Source of the DNA: Protula sp. h YS-2021
Taxonomy: Eukaryota; Annelida; Polychaeta; Sabellida; Serpulidae
Direction: 5' to 3'
Assembly: GCA_949752745.1 (NCBI GenBank)
Contig: OX457026.1
Coordinates: forward strand, 31,203,411 to 31,267,410
DNA length: 64,000 nt
Position 1 is the stretch's first letter. Every line of letters starts with the position of its first letter. The notes under the pieces are model-generated. The model had not been told where the DNA came from and ran no database searches. It saw nothing but the letters and a program-made list of their open reading frames with translations. Both the position numbers and the translations under genes were made by a program. Positions 1 to 12,604 of the stretch are shown in pieces.

Positions 1-110
1 GAATTGAACGTTGGATAATCGACGTCTACAGGTAGGCTTTTTTCAACTTCCATAATAAACCAAAACCTGACGTTGAATCGACGTCGGGTTCACTGTGAAT
101 CGGGTGGCAG
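1..110. repeat. GACGTC-rich dispersed repeat, fragment
   Basis: Short piece rich in the words ATCGACGTC and GACGTTGAATCGACGTC. Related word-rich pieces occur at 3770-3990, 4290-4480, 16380-16610, 31160-31290, 50620-50850 and 52630-52720, so this is one dispersed repeat family. No coding content is visible. Confidence 0.5.
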
Positions 111-1660
111 AGCCTTTAAATGTCTTTTGCTGGTCCTTCAAATATCTTGCTGGACAAATTTCGCCATTGGGCTTTGAGCGTTGAGCATTAAGCTAGGTGA
201 GGTGAAACATACCCAAAACTAAAATAATGCAATGTCGACAAATAACATTCAAAACACATCAAGCAGTTTACAAAAGGAAAGCGTAGAAAGAAAATCTGTA
301 TTTTACGCGTATTTTTACATTTCTAGAATTCACACTAAGTCTTGGCTTATCAAAATCTATATACACCTCTGTGTGATATATTCCGAACCAAAAATTCCAC
401 GATACCATTTAAAATGCCAGATTATCTTTTCACTTACCAAATTCAAGTTTTACGATATTTTAAATTAATTTTAAAATTGATTTTAAATTAATTTAAATTG
501 ATTTTAAAATCACAAAATTTTAATCAACGCCTGCTGTGTTTCACATACTAAGGTTAAATGACCACTTCTGTTACAACAAAAATAGAAACTGGATTTCGGG
601 AGAACTTACGTGCAAAAGAAAGTAAATTTGTGGATAAAAGTTCTGTCTTATGAAAAGCACGGACAAATTCTCCAGCGGAGAAACAGGAGTATGAAGAATA
701 CATTTTGCGACAAGGAGCATCTAACTTTACATTTATTTCTCGTACTTATAGTGGGGGGGGGGGGGGGGGGCAATAGTACTACAATGTGGTAAAATATTAT
801 AGGGGCAGGTGCAATGATAGTTTTGACCCCACCGAACCTGGCTCAGTGTCATATATTATTATTGTCGGGGTCGGGGACAATTCTGTTGGCAAGGGAATAG
901 TATTTCGTTACAGCGGCATAAATCATGGGACGCCTTTACGGAGAAATCGTTGGAAAATCCTACATATAACATTGAACAACGGAGATTTGTGCTCAGCTAA
1001 CGATGTGACAAAATAAGAAGTGAAAGGGCGTGGTCGAGTTCCACCTGTAAGGATCGCCGTCTAAATACGGCGCTATTACCTACAGAAGGCAATGCAGCCA
1101 TACTTATATTGCGTATCGTAGACAATACAGCCCTGTTTCGACGGTTACCGTCTAAGTTCCACAGCAAACAAACGAGTAAGCTCCTTTGGTCACGCATGCA
1201 GACTGCTCGAAATACACTCGCGCAACAAGCTTCATATATTAGTCGTCCTGAAGTCGATCAAAGATTATAACACTGCTTATACCACTTTATTAGCACGATT
1301 CAACAATAAATCAAAGAAAATGACACAAAAATTAAATCAATAATCTGATAAACTGCAGTGAAGTGCTCGTGCATGTTCGCCAGGTAAATTGTCTTGGACG
1401 ACTTCCGCAGCTAATTGCAATTGAATAAATTACCCGAGATTTGTATTTAGACGCTTTAATCGTTGCAAAGAGGTACAAATAACAATTATAACAAGGGGGA
1501 TGGGATTCGTCTCATTTCCAAACAGCAGGGGCAGGGGGGTACCTGGACTGGGGGGGGGGGGCAAATAACCCCCGGGAAAGCCACACGGGGGGGGGGGGGT
1601 AGATATCCTATCAACACCGGGCGTAATTGCTGCTTATTCAGAATTCTTCAAGAAGTTGCT
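111..1660. other. Non-coding stretch, nothing recognised
   Basis: No gene or transposon protein was recognised. The stretch holds an AT-rich near-palindromic patch at about 460-520, an 18-base G run at 753-770, and further G runs at 1551-1561 and 1588-1600. The short open frames here carry no family motif and look like chance. Confidence 0.5.
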
Positions 1661-1669
1661 GTGATCGGG

Positions 1670-1990
1670 AGCATTGTGGCAAAAAGGGGTCTGCATCGTG
1701 ACATATGAGGGGTTACAGTGTGACAATATGGGGGCTTCATTGTGACAAAAAGGCCTGCATCGTGGCATATGAGGGGTTACAGTGTGACAATATGGGGGCT
1801 TCATTGTGACAAAAAGGGCTGCATCGTGGCATATGAGGGTTTACAGATTGACATATATGGGACTTCATTGTGGCATATATGGGAGCTGCATCGTGACATC
1901 TATGGGAACTGCATTGTGGCAAAAATGGGTCTGCATCGTGACATACAAGCAGGCTGCATTGAGACATATGGGAACTCCTTACAAAGAAAT
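1670..1990 (+). repeat. Degenerate tandem repeat, about 64 bp
   Basis: About five degraded units, each with a GCATCGTGACATATGAGGG-like part and a TTCATTGTGACAAAAAGG-like part. The two best units (about 1690-1810) are nearly identical and spaced about 64 bp. Short open frames across it are a by-product of the repeat. Confidence 0.7.
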
Positions 1991-4900
1991 ATTCAGTTTT
2001 TAGCTTTACGCGAATAACCGATTATGCCTCCACAAAAGTCAGTATTAATATTATCTCCAATATGAATGAAGGTTCTCTGAGGGGACAGGGTTGAAATTTA
2101 GCTGAAGAATAACTTCGGTGGGTGGGGCAATGCTATTCGGGAAATATATCTCGGTGCAAAATATGCAACTCCAGTGCACCGTACAAACACTCTTTCATGG
2201 TGCAATCCCTCCATATTTCTATTTATTAACTACAATACAGTCATTTAAAATGTTTTAGCTGTAAAAATATTTAAAAGCTGGCCCGGTTTCAACCGATATA
2301 GAAATGCCAAGTGAACAAAACTAAGCACACTTATATGCATAAGATTTAAAAAGTGATACTCTACGAATTATGAGGTGCAAAAAATGTTAGCTGTAATCCG
2401 GGCGGGGTAGGGGTGGGAGCGGTTGTTTGCAGCCCTAAACACCGAGTAGATACCATTCCAGCCTCTCTCCCCCTTTCTCATTCTTTGTGAACAGTGAATT
2501 TTGTGAGCAGAAACAATCAAGAGAGTGTGAGAAACCTGTTAAGCGACACTAGATTAATTATGAAAGAAAATGGCTTTCATATAAATGGAATCATGGATAA
2601 AGGCCTAAATATGCTTAGAAATTTACAATAGAAGTATAGAATTCCCTCTCCAACGAAACTCATTTCTGAGCGTGGAATAAGCAACGTGTTGCGACAAATA
2701 GGAAATCCTTATTATATGGAAATTGGAATTAAATGCTGGACACCAAATAAAACATTTTCCAGGCGATACCAGTAATCTTGTCTTTGTGAAACTTAATCAA
2801 CGAGGTTGATCGCTCTGTATGGAAAGTAAAATAATAGGGCTTTTTGTAGTTTTTATCCATTGGATTCCTTCATTGAGCGTATTCTAAAGAGGGATTTTTA
2901 CTCAAGAAAACGTTGCCACATAGAAAATGAATATAAGTTGCAATCCCTAAGACCAGCCAAACTCAAACAAATATAGGTCAACTTAAGTTAATGGTTTTCT
3001 AACTCGAAAATACGTTTTAAAGTTCATTGAGGATAAAATACATATAAGACTGACTTCGGATTCAAGATCAGTACGATTTAGTAGCAACATCATTCAATTT
3101 AAACATAGTTAAAAAACTTTAAATCCAAAAGTGATTCAATATTGTTGAATATAGCTATATATAATTGCTAAATGATAAAATCAACAGAAAATAAAATGGA
3201 TGGAATTAAAAATGACATGTCGAACTTGCAAATGGGAAAAATATATTCAAATAAGGTAAGACCATACACTATTAAGTCCTGTTATTTAATAATACATTGC
3301 CTAACATCTGAAATGCTAAGTGGATTTTCAAAATATAAAGCAATTCTTACATTTCTCATAAAAAATTGAAATGTGATAGCCGACGACGTAGCTATTTTAT
3401 GTCATAATTTAATAATTTGAATCATTGCTTGACTGTTGAACTATACCAAAAAAAGCAGTTTTCTATGGTAAATTCAAATATTTAATGGACAAGTTACTCA
3501 TAAAGGTTTATTAAATATTTTCAAGAGATTATAACTCCACTGTCTTTCTCTGTATAGCAATAATTTACTTTAACTTTGTTTGATGTTATCAAATAAATTT
3601 TGTAGAAAATTCGTGCGTCTAAATTATTCTACTTTTAGGTTTATAATTTCATCAAAATTATAACAAGCACTTTTCCACCGTTTTAATGGATGGTTTAAAA
3701 AGTTATAAAATTATTGCTTGTTGATTTCTAGTTCAAATGACCATGATCTGAATGAATTTCTAAGGTCAATCCAACGTCGATTTGAGATTTCGACGCCGAT
3801 CCCTCCCACATCGTCTTACCAACGCCACTAATGCAACATTAAATAAACAAGCATCGTTGATTTTGGTCGCAACCGAAATGCAACTTTCTCCGACATCTAA
3901 TCAATGACTTTGCGTAAGTGTGAATAGACGTCGGAAATTGATGCTGGGTAGACGACGAAAAATCGTCGTTGTATAGACGTTAGAATCACAGCCAAAAAAA
4001 CAACAGCCTTGTATTATCGCTCACCGAAAATGGTAGCCCAGACAGATCATTTTGAAGTAAACCTAAAACGAGGACGTAAAATATGAGAATTTAAAGTTTT
4101 TTTCCCACCCAGTTTTGAAAAATATTCATGGAAATCAACATCACACGTAGTCTGTGCTGCGGGATGACCCAAGTGTGGGCGTAATGTGACTGAGAGTGAA
4201 AACACTGTGACAGTCGTTTTCTCGATGATTCTAGATTAATATTTTCTCAATGCCTATACCACGCGGCTTTCCCCGACGCCTGTACGGCGCCGAGAGATAG
4301 ACGTTGTTTCGACGTCCATTTGCAATCTTTACGCAACGCTGATAAAACGTCGGATAGTGTGCGCCTATCCACATTCCGAAGGCAGATTTCGTTTTGCTTT
4401 CCACAAACAAACAAAACCCAGTTTTGATCCGACATTTTGTGCCACATCTTTCCAGCGTTTTCCAACGTCGCAATGTTTACTGCGGAGATCTAGCGCAAAT
4501 ACCTCTATGTATTTTATTTAACAAAAAGGAAAGATCTTTTAAGCACAACGTGGGCCTAATAAATCTACGAAAATTAATTAAAATTAAAATTAAAATGAAT
4601 AAACGAAAATTGATCTAAGTACAGCTGATTTGACGACCCTATTTTTTGCGCGCATGTTTTTATGTGGATAACTGACCCAGTCACTATGACAGATAAGACA
4701 AGCGTTGGCATTAAACGACATTAAATGGATTTACATTTGTGGCGAGCCATACAGTTTGTGAAGTTGCTGTGTGCAGAGAGAGCTCAAATGCACTCCGAAG
4801 TAGTACATAAGTTGAGTGAGTATCACACCTGCAACTCAGACAGGTTAGGCTTTGCTTTGACATCACTCAAAAGACTATTCTTTATGCATAGCAATAAATT

Positions 4901-5035
4901 GTCCATGTGTGCACTGGTGACGAATGGACTCCGGAGTAGTTGACCCTCAAGTTATATTAAAAAGTGTTTTGTGTTCTTGGAAAATCCTGAAAACCGAGCT
5001 CTAAGCAGGAACTCTTTAAAGGTGTAAGAGCTTAA
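1991..5035. other. Intergenic, AT-rich, with two GACGT-word repeat copies
   Basis: No gene recognised. Copies of the GACGTC/AACGTCGG dispersed repeat lie at about 3770-3990 and 4290-4480. The rest is AT-rich sequence with only short open frames. Confidence 0.5.
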
Positions 5036-5044
5036 AAAATTTTT

Positions 5045-5212
5045 AAAACAGGCACGTTCTTATCTAGGTACATTCCGTCCGGGTGCGTTGTGACCTGGGT
5101 ACGTTCTGTCCCGGGTACGTTATGTCCTGGGCGGCACTTTCTGTAACGGGTACATTTTGTTCTGGGTTCGTTCTGTCCTGGGTACGCTTTGTCCGGGGTT
5201 CGTTCTGTCCTG
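5045..5212 (-). repeat. Word array (GGGTACGTTCTGTCC type), solo
   Basis: About ten imperfect units of about 16 bp with consensus near GGGTACGTTCTGTCCT, differing in the TGTCC-flanking bases. It is built like the inverted ends of the foldback elements at 57-63 kb and 11 kb, but I found no inverted partner nearby. It is probably one surviving end of such an element. Confidence 0.6.
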
Positions 5213-5749
5213 CTCACCCTTTTAAATGCTGAAACAAAGATGACAAATGTAAGAGGGTGTATTTTAAAAAAGTAAAATAAAAAATTATTGTTCAGACATC
5301 AAAGTGATTCAAAGTACCACGTTTGTTCTTGAGCTGCGCAGACATTTCGTATCAAAATCCACAAAGTTCATTTAAACAATGTGGATTTTAATATTGCAGA
5401 GCTCACTCAATGTTATATATTCAAGGCTAGTTTATATACATGATTCCTTTTTACAAACGAAACTTTAAAAAATTCGATCATTTCATTTCTTCGACGGCGT
5501 CCTTAGTTATAAAAAGTCCTATTGTCGCAATCCGGATTTCACGACTGTGTTGGTATTCTTTTCTTCAGATCTTCGCCACGTAAAAAAACCGCTGGATCTT
5601 CGTTACATGGAGCTAAAATATGACTGGTAAAATTCCACGCCAACAATGTACATAATTATATGGATAAATATATAAAAAGCAACGAATGGATGTATTTGCA
5701 TATATTCCAACAAAAGTGTCACTACTAGTTCTTTTATATAATTTTTCAG
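5213..5749. other. Upstream region of the sulfotransferase
   Basis: Non-coding. It ends in a pyrimidine-rich TTTTTCAG directly before the ATG at 5750, which is a good 3' splice-site match. The ATG may therefore open a second exon, with a 5' untranslated exon upstream. No core promoter could be assigned. Confidence 0.4.
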
Positions 5750-7159
5750 ATGAAACTCTGCGGGTTGCTTGTGACAGCAGTGATCCTGGCGTTATTTCTT
5801 GCGCAGGCGACAAACGTAACATTTTACGATCGCGAGGGAGTTAAAATCTCCGCTGTGTTAAAAAGAAACTACACTCTTACAGCTCGAAGTACCCAAGTTT
5901 CAAATTTTGAAAATACTTTCAACCGTTCAAGTTGGCATGTTTATTATTTGAAAGTCCACAAGACCGGAAGTACAACATTTTCCATGCTACTGGCACGTGC
6001 TATTATGACGTATGGCTTAACACATGCAGCATTCCATCCCAGAGACCCGTACCCAACGCGAGAAATAGCACGGTATTTATTACCAAGAAATACATCAGGA
6101 TTACAAAAGAAGAAGCATCTTGAAACGGAGTCTCGTGACGTCATGTATGTGCACAGTTTATTTGTGGAGTCGGAAATTCGAAAATTCATGCCAGCCGATA
6201 CAGCATTCATTGCGACCTGTCGGCATCCTTTTGACCAACTCAAGTCATCATTTTACCATTATAATTTACCACGGAAATTTAATTTACCGAAAGTGAACGA
6301 TCCGTTTGAATTGTTTTTATCGAATATGGCTAAATATGATAAACCTAATGTTATGCTTTCCAAAGCCACTCACGCAATAAGTGGTTTCCATGACAAAGTA
6401 TCCTGTACGAAAAACAGAATGGCTTATGACTTTGGTTTGAAACTACATAAAAAGGATAACAAAACCTATGTTGAGGAGTACTTAAAGTATCTCCAAAATA
6501 CCTTCACCAGTGTGATTATCACGGAGTATTATGATGCCTCATTGTTGTTGTTAAGAAAGAAAATGTCATGGTCATATAAAGATATTATTTATCTTCCTCT
6601 ACGTGTCTCGTCCAAGTATAACCACTCTCTGTCGCCGAGGGAACAATACTCGCGGTTTATCCCCGCCCATGAACAATGGTCGGACTTGGACTATCAAATT
6701 TACAACATGTTTTTGAATAAGCACGAAGCCGAAGTCAAGACATTGGGCATCAGTTTTCAACGTGAGTTGAAATATTTTAAAGAAATACTACAAAATATTC
6801 GCACGTTTTGTTCAAGCATTTGTACTGAGATGCACAAAATGAAAAAATCAAATGTGACTGGCTTTATACAAAGCATACACGAGAAATTTATATATATAGA
6901 AACAAATGAGTTTCATTCAAGTTTTTCTTTAAGTGGTACAGACTGTGTAATGCTCATGCTTAGCAGTAAAGTGTGGAACTGGACCGTAAATACTTTCGTT
7001 TATCAAAGTCTTTGCTCTGCATCAAGTGCTATTCGCAAAAAATTTAATATCGTAAAAAAATTTTGTCCAAACAACAACGATAAATTTGTGTATAACATAC
7101 CAATGAAAATATTTGATGATCTGAGTGACAAACATTTTTTATTTCAATGTGACCGGTAA
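5750..7159 (+). CDS. Galactose 3-O-sulfotransferase-like protein
   Basis: Intact 469-codon frame for a Golgi type II membrane sulfotransferase of the Gal3ST family, which transfers sulfate from PAPS to the 3-OH of galactose on glycolipids or glycans. Residues 1-20 form a short hydrophobic signal-anchor. Residues 67-77 (YLKVHKTGSTT) match the family's 5'-phosphosulfate-binding loop with its lysine. Residues 153-170 (IATCRHP..QLKSSF) match the 3'-phosphate-binding site, with Arg158 and Ser166/167. N-glycosylation sequons are present, for example at 22, 40 and 58. The length fits the family. A splice-acceptor-like TTTTTCAG abuts the ATG, so an upstream non-coding exon is likely; the coding part appears intronless. 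Substrate (cerebroside or glycoprotein galactose) cannot be told. The family call is firm on motifs; exact orthology is not claimed. Confidence 0.85.
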   Translation: MKLCGLLVTAVILALFLAQATNVTFYDREGVKISAVLKRNYTLTARSTQVSNFENTFNRSSWHVYYLKVHKTGSTTFSMLLARAIMTYGLTHAAFHPRDPYPTREIARYLLPRNTSGLQKKKHLETESRDVMYVHSLFVESEIRKFMPADTAFIATCRHPFDQLKSSFYHYNLPRKFNLPKVNDPFELFLSNMAKYDKPNVMLSKATHAISGFHDKVSCTKNRMAYDFGLKLHKKDNKTYVEEYLKYLQNTFTSVIITEYYDASLLLLRKKMSWSYKDIIYLPLRVSSKYNHSLSPREQYSRFIPAHEQWSDLDYQIYNMFLNKHEAEVKTLGISFQRELKYFKEILQNIRTFCSSICTEMHKMKKSNVTGFIQSIHEKFIYIETNEFHSSFSLSGTDCVMLMLSSKVWNWTVNTFVYQSLCSASSAIRKKFNIVKKFCPNNNDKFVYNIPMKIFDDLSDKHFLFQCDR

Positions 7160-7210
7160 ACAGTAAAAGTCACTGGACAGAGAAAACAAGGGGCTAATCA
7201 TGAGAATTAA

Positions 7211-7606
7211 GATATTGACTTGTTTTGAGTCAACATTTAGTAGATATTGACTTGCTTTGAGTCAACATTTAGTAGATATTGACTTGTTTTGAGTCAACAT
7301 TTAGTAGATATTGGCTTGTTTTGAGTCAACATTTAGTAGATATTGACTTGTTTTGAGTCAACATTTAGTAGATACTGACTTGTTTTGAGTCAACATTTAG
7401 TAGATATTGACTTGTTTTGAGTCAGCATTTAGTAGATATTGACTTGTTTTGAGTCAACATTTAGTAGATATTGACTTGTTTTGAGTCAACATTTAGTAGA
7501 TATTGGCTTGTTTTGAGTTAACATTTAGCAGATATTGACTTGTTTTGAGTTAACATTTAGCAGATATTATCTTGTTTTGAGTCAACATTTAGCAGATATT
7601 GTCTTG
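7211..7606 (+). repeat. 32-bp minisatellite, about 12 copies
   Basis: Tandem units of 32 bp built on GATATTGACTTGTTTTGAG plus TCAACATTTAGTA. They are nearly identical in the middle and more diverged toward the 3' edge. The array starts about 50 bp after the sulfotransferase stop codon, so it probably lies in the 3' UTR or just past it. A single related piece (TCGTTTTGAGTCAACAT) recurs near 8328. Confidence 0.9.
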
Positions 7607-7740
7607 TGAATCGTCGGATCAGATTCCAGCATTTTCATGTCGAGTAACAATTGCAGATGGTTTGTAAGGTGTGTGGATGCGAATCCCGGACAAAAGTTAA
7701 AACAAAATAACCTACCACTCATCGCTACTTGAAAGTAAAA

Positions 7741-7841
7741 ATGTTGCGGCTTTTGACCATGCGGGCTTTCGTCATCCCTGCACTAGGACTTTTGTCCACT
7801 GTGGCTTTTGACCGCTGGGGTTTTTGTCCGTCTACCGTGTG
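7741..7841 (+). repeat. Word array (GGCTTTTGACC type), solo
   Basis: About six imperfect units of about 16 bp (GCGGCTTTTGACCATGC, ACTTTTGTCCACTGT, GGGTTTTTGTCCGTC). Same architecture as the foldback element ends elsewhere in the window; no inverted partner seen. Confidence 0.5.
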
Positions 7842-7904
7842 AGTGCAGCCAATTGGCATGGTGCTACGGCTGACCTGGATATGATGTATGGCATTTAATG
7901 GAAT

Positions 7905-8010
7905 GATTTTCAATGAGATCAGCTCTGTTATGTGCAGATTAAAATTATGCACATAAAATTATTTTCAATGAGATCAGCTCTGTTATGTGCAGATTAAACG
8001 CCATGTTACC
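7905..8010 (+). repeat. 56-bp tandem duplication
   Basis: Two near-identical copies of a segment containing AGATCAGCTCTGTTATGTGC, about 56 bp apart (about 7907 and 7962). Confidence 0.8.
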
Positions 8011-8980
8011 ACAGTAGAATTACCCCTACTTTATACTTAAACTTAAACAGAACTTTAAAGTAATAAACTTTTGTTATGAAGCAAAGTCGCTTGAAATTGA
8101 AGAAACAATGAGTCTGCAGCCGTTTGGAGTAAAAAAACGTTAGATATGTTTATTGTTCATTTGCAATATTGTTCTTTGTTAGATGGTTTGGGTAAATGCT
8201 GTAATCAGATTGGTCGATGCCCTAGTCAGCAATTTTTCGATGTGGATGAGAAAGCAAATGTTAATGAATGCTGCGGTTATTTGTAATCAAAGCGAAACTG
8301 AAGTCATGCAACAAAGTATACATTGGCTCGTTTTGAGTCAACATGGAGATATTATTAACAGTTGCGACAACAATACTTCATTTTAACTCGAAATAAGTTA
8401 ATGTCTGCCAATTGGTGTGTTTTATTCTTGTGTTGAGCTAATTATTATCTGAACAATACATGATCAAGTGAAAATGTGAGGTCACTGTTGTTGTATGGAT
8501 TTGTTTTCCTAACGCTGTGCTAGTGTATAATAAACTGTATAAGCGTATATGTGCATGTTATAAGTGTATGTGTATAGTTGTTCAGTTGAGTTGGCCTGTT
8601 GTAACTAGTCACAACCTGTTTTTGTGACCATGAGCTTTTTTGGTTGCGCTTTTCGTTTTTCATTCAGTTAAGCCAAATTCCACAACCTTACATTCTAAAC
8701 CTCAAATAGCTTTTTATCCAGTTCTTATTTATTATTCTTTTTTATTATTTACTTTGAACAAGGAAGCCTCAGGTGAAGTGTTGCCGTTACTTCTATTAAA
8801 TATTAATAAAGCAAAATTAATCCTGTTTTCCATAGAGACCTCGAAATGGAACAAACAAAGCTAACTGAAAATAAATATTTCACAATGAGAGATCCATATC
8901 GTTCGATCAGTACTGTGTTTATTTTTTCACCATAAACTCAAAGTTCTTGAAAAACCGGAGAAGTGTCTCTTTGAAAGATT
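8011..8980. other. Intergenic, nothing recognised
   Basis: AT-rich sequence with short chance frames; no motif or repeat assigned beyond the single minisatellite-like word near 8328. Confidence 0.4.
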
Positions 8981-8984
8981 TTTG

Positions 8985-9900
8985 TTCGATGCAAAGTAAG
9001 CATGCCACAGCTTGCGAAACATGCTGTTAGCCAAATTAATGGCATGCTGAAAGCGGGATGTTCTGCGAACAGGAATGATAACAAGTGGATGCACCTGCAC
9101 AACGATATGCCATTTGTAACAGTGATACAAAGAAAAGGAAACCTGAGACATGGTGGGCCATGAGTAACTACTGCTTCACAAAATCGACACATGATTTATC
9201 CACTTGCGCAGCAGAATGGTGCTATGCCAACAAAAATGCCGACTTTGCAGAGACTGGGCGCGAAATTACAACTTCACACAGTGGCTCCACCGCAACTGAT
9301 TGCGAGTAATGTTTCTGATGAATTTCGTTTCAGTTTATACCGACGTGACGGAAGGCCAGCGCGAATATCGGAGAATCGGGCAGCGAAACGTTCCACTATG
9401 CGTTTCCCAAGTTGGCAGATTTAGCTGCGGCTAAATCCCATGGTTTGGGGTGCAATAAATTTCTGCTGGAAGTCGCGGCTGTTAATCAGTGACAGCAATC
9501 TGACCACACATTGTTATATCGACGCCAATACTTACTTGACAGGTGATGCTCTATATCCAGCAAAGCAATGACACAATTTTCATGCAAGATAACGCGCGAC
9601 CACGTATTGCCATGCAGACACAGTTTACAGTACCTGGTAGAGCATGTCAGCCTGTTGCTAGGGCCAACATATTCTCCGGATATGAATCCACTGGAACATC
9701 TCTGGGATCTTCTGGACCCGAAAGTACGAGAAAGAAACCCTCCTCCGAGAGAAATCATACAGAACTTCGACAATCGTTAACTGCAGAGTGACAGCATTAC
9801 CCTCAAATGGGAATCAATCGACTCATTTGCTCAATGCAACGTAAAGTTCAAGCCCTTCATCACGAAGGTGGAGCTCTTATGCGAAACTGGCAAATTGCTG
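8985..9900 (+). pseudogene. Tc1/mariner transposase remnant
   Basis: Decayed DDE transposase of the Tc1/mariner superfamily, which cuts and pastes its element at TA sites. Across three frames, in order: a helix-turn-helix-like start (LAKHAVSQINGML), then GNLRHGGP.VTTASQNRH (AT-hook/linker style), DEFRFSLYRRDGR (first catalytic Asp region), MQDNARP (second Asp region) and SPDMNPLEHLWDLL (third acidic position, E). At least three frameshifts, a stop after GGP and an apparent internal deletion before DEFRF make it non-functional. I could not identify its terminal inverted repeats. Confidence 0.85.
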
Positions 9901-11034
9901 AGTTGACTATACTTCAAGAACGGGTTACAATCTCAGTTGTGTTGTTTACAAACGACATTATCTCAAAATTGAAAGATAGTGTGGTTTTCAGTTTTCCAAT
10001 TTTGTGAGATCTTGATGCAATTAAATTTCATTGAAAATTTCAATGTAATACAGGTAATATTGGTGGAGATACAAAAGTTTAAATATATTCTAACTTAGTA
10101 TACTTTCTTTTGTTCGTCAGTATATTTTTCTTTTAAGCCAACCGACTATCATCAGGTTCACTGGTTTGAGAAATTCATTAATTTGCAATTTAAAAACAAC
10201 AACAGCAACCTCACGGCACACAACTGCAATGACCTGTCTTTATGTGTGAAAGAAACAAACCAAATTGGCTGGACAGTTACTGGGATATGGCCTCATGGCA
10301 AATGTACCACTTCATTATTGATTACTCCTCCGCCATCACGCTTGGCGCAAAGCACCATGAAATGCTTACAGTTATCCGCCCGTTCGTCCATCGGTTTGCT
10401 CTCTACTAACAGTGATGAGTCTATACATGCCATATCTCAGTAACTGCCATTACAGATAAGGACTTTGATATTTTGTACTCCCCAGATTTCAACAAGTATT
10501 GAAAACAATCGTTTCTTTTTTTCAGAAAAAAGACCATATAAAGTGAAATTCTTCCTTACTTGCGTTTTTATTTCTTTCTTTATTTGAGATCTCCCCTGTG
10601 AAACTCTTAACACACATTTCAGACTCGAATGGTAAACAAAGACACTTATCACCGGACAGAGTAACAAACATCAAGGAGCAGATAACAAAAGCTTAACAAT
10701 TGTAACATATTGTTTACCTGTTACAGAATACGGGGATTATTGATTGTGGCAGACCCACTTACATCTTCCAGCACTACGTCTAAACCATGTATCACTAAAA
10801 CAAAATAAACAAAGGGAAGGTTATGATCACTCTTGTCATTTATTGTCATAAAAATTCTAAAATTAACCAGTTTTTAATAAATTATAGTACAAGTCCAGAC
10901 TTGGGTATTTTGTGCATGCTATATCCCAGCAATCATTCAACAAATTCCGTTTCTTTCTTCCATGGTGAAAGGTCATATATTGAAGCTATGCAATGTTAGG
11001 TTATTTTTTCGATTTTCCTTAAAAACTTTTTAAA
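9901..11034. other. Intergenic, nothing recognised
   Basis: No gene, RNA or named repeat recognised. Short open frames lack family motifs. Confidence 0.4.
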
Positions 11035-11450
11035 CAAAGGCCAGATAGAACGATAGAACGTGCAAGGACACAATGTCCACAGATATAACGTGCACGGAGA
11101 GAGCGTCCATAACTAAAAACTTGGACAGAACGTCCACTTCGCAGAATAACATGTGCAAATTATTATTTGAATAGTATATGCAGTACGTTAAGTGATTACA
11201 CATGGGTGGTCATTGAGGTTAAATGAGAACAAAGCACTATTCAGAGAAGTTGAAGCGATTGAGTAATAAATAAAAGTTTCAAATTCAAAGTATGATTTTA
11301 TTTTAACTTTTTTTATGAGGTTTCATGATTTCTACAAAGTGAACGTTTTGCCTCCCAGTATGCATATGTGGACGTTCTGTCCTTGGACGTTGTGTTCATG
11401 GACGTTCTGTTCGTGGACGTTGTGCCTGCGGACGTTCTGTCCCGGATTCT
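11035..11450. mobile_element. Foldback element with GTGGACGTTCTGTCC-word ends
   Basis: Left array (11042-11141) and right array (11338-11447) are reverse complements, each built of about 15-bp words. The right arm reads GTGGACGTTCTGTCC, CTTGGACGTTGTGTTCA and so on; the left arm carries GGACAGAACGTCCAC. A spacer of about 200 bp between the arms has no coding capacity. It is non-autonomous. Flanking target duplications could not be resolved. Confidence 0.7.
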
Positions 11451-11689
11451 CAGCGGCTATTCAACTGATTCAGTTTCTTTTTTCAACATAGACCATATAT
11501 TTGAGCTGTGCCACATGTCAATTTTCGTTTTTCTTTAAAATTGAAACAGTGCAAAATTTAGGGAAAAAGCGTTATTGCAACTGTGAATTTGTATATTTTG
11601 TACACGCAGCATCGCAGCAACTAAGGTCAAACTGGATGTTGATGATTAGATATAGAACGATTTTAGCTCATTTATGACCTTTTAGGCGT

Positions 11690-12530
11690 AAGCATCATTA
11701 CAGACGAGATTGCTTATTGACCTTGATCTCGGTCACGATCAAGTTCAAACACCGGAAGTCATTAACTCGAAAACGGCTAGAGATAAAACAATTTTGAGCT
11801 AGTTTTGGGTCTAGAAGACGTTACATAATAGGTACCTCGTTGGTCTTATTCTTCTCGAAAACGGTTAGATCCTTTGAGCGTAAACATGCGTTGCATGAAA
11901 GGTTCCCTGATTACTTTGATCTTCTCGATCACGGTCGAGGTCAAGAACCGGAAGTTGGCCATTATAGGAAACGGTCAAATAACGAGATCATTTTTGACCG
12001 TTTGCGTACAAATCTCGTAACATAGGACGTGTCTCGGTGATCTTGACCTTCTCAGACAGATTCAAAAAACCGGAAGATGGCCATTGTCTTGAAAACGGCC
12101 AGAGATATTTTAGAGGCGATTTTGAATTCATTTTCGACCTTTTGTGTCTCAGCGACATTACATAAGAATTTTTTTGGCGGCCTGTGATCTTCTCGGTAAC
12201 GGTCAAGGTTAATAAGTTGATCCCTATCTCGAAAATGACCACAGACAAAACGATTTGAGCTTATAATCGAGCCTTTGGGCGTAACCGATGTTACACGAGG
12301 GTGTTTCGGTGACCTTGACCTTTCTGGTCACGATCAAGGTCAAAATTTGGAACTTAAGGCATCTCGGTAACTTGACTTTCTCGGTTACGGTCAAGGTCAC
12401 AAACAGGAAGCTGACCATGATCTCGAAATTGGTTAGAGACACAGTGATTTGGAGCTCATTGTCGACAGTTGGGCCTAAACGACGATACGAAAGGGATACC
12501 TCGGTGACCTTGTCCTTCTCAGTCGTAATG
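11690..12530 (+). repeat. Degenerate tandem array, about 125 bp, 'tgaccttgacctt' type
   Basis: Six to seven diverged units. Each carries GACCTT..CTTCTCGGTCACGGTCAAGGTC, then a CCGGAAG..GGCCAT..CTCGAAAACGG part, then a TTTGAGCTCATTTTCGACC..GTAAC.CGTTAC part. Two to three similar units are seen at 63660-64000. Open frames on the minus strand are by-products. Confidence 0.75.
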
Positions 12531-12604
12531 TAACAGAAACACTTTCCTTTGTGGCTTTTCCAAGTGGGTCATTCTGCTGTCTAGCAGAATTCGTCCAGTT
12601 ATTG

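Noticed and set aside
5944..6243. Minus-strand frame of 99 residues opposite the sulfotransferase
   Set aside because: Shadow of a well-supported gene on the plus strand.
7211..7606. Possible CRISPR array
   Set aside because: Units are contiguous 32-bp repeats with no unique spacers, next to a eukaryotic gene.
12288..12533. Frames in the 'tgaccttgacctt' array
   Set aside because: Degenerate tandem repeat; frames on both strands, no motif.
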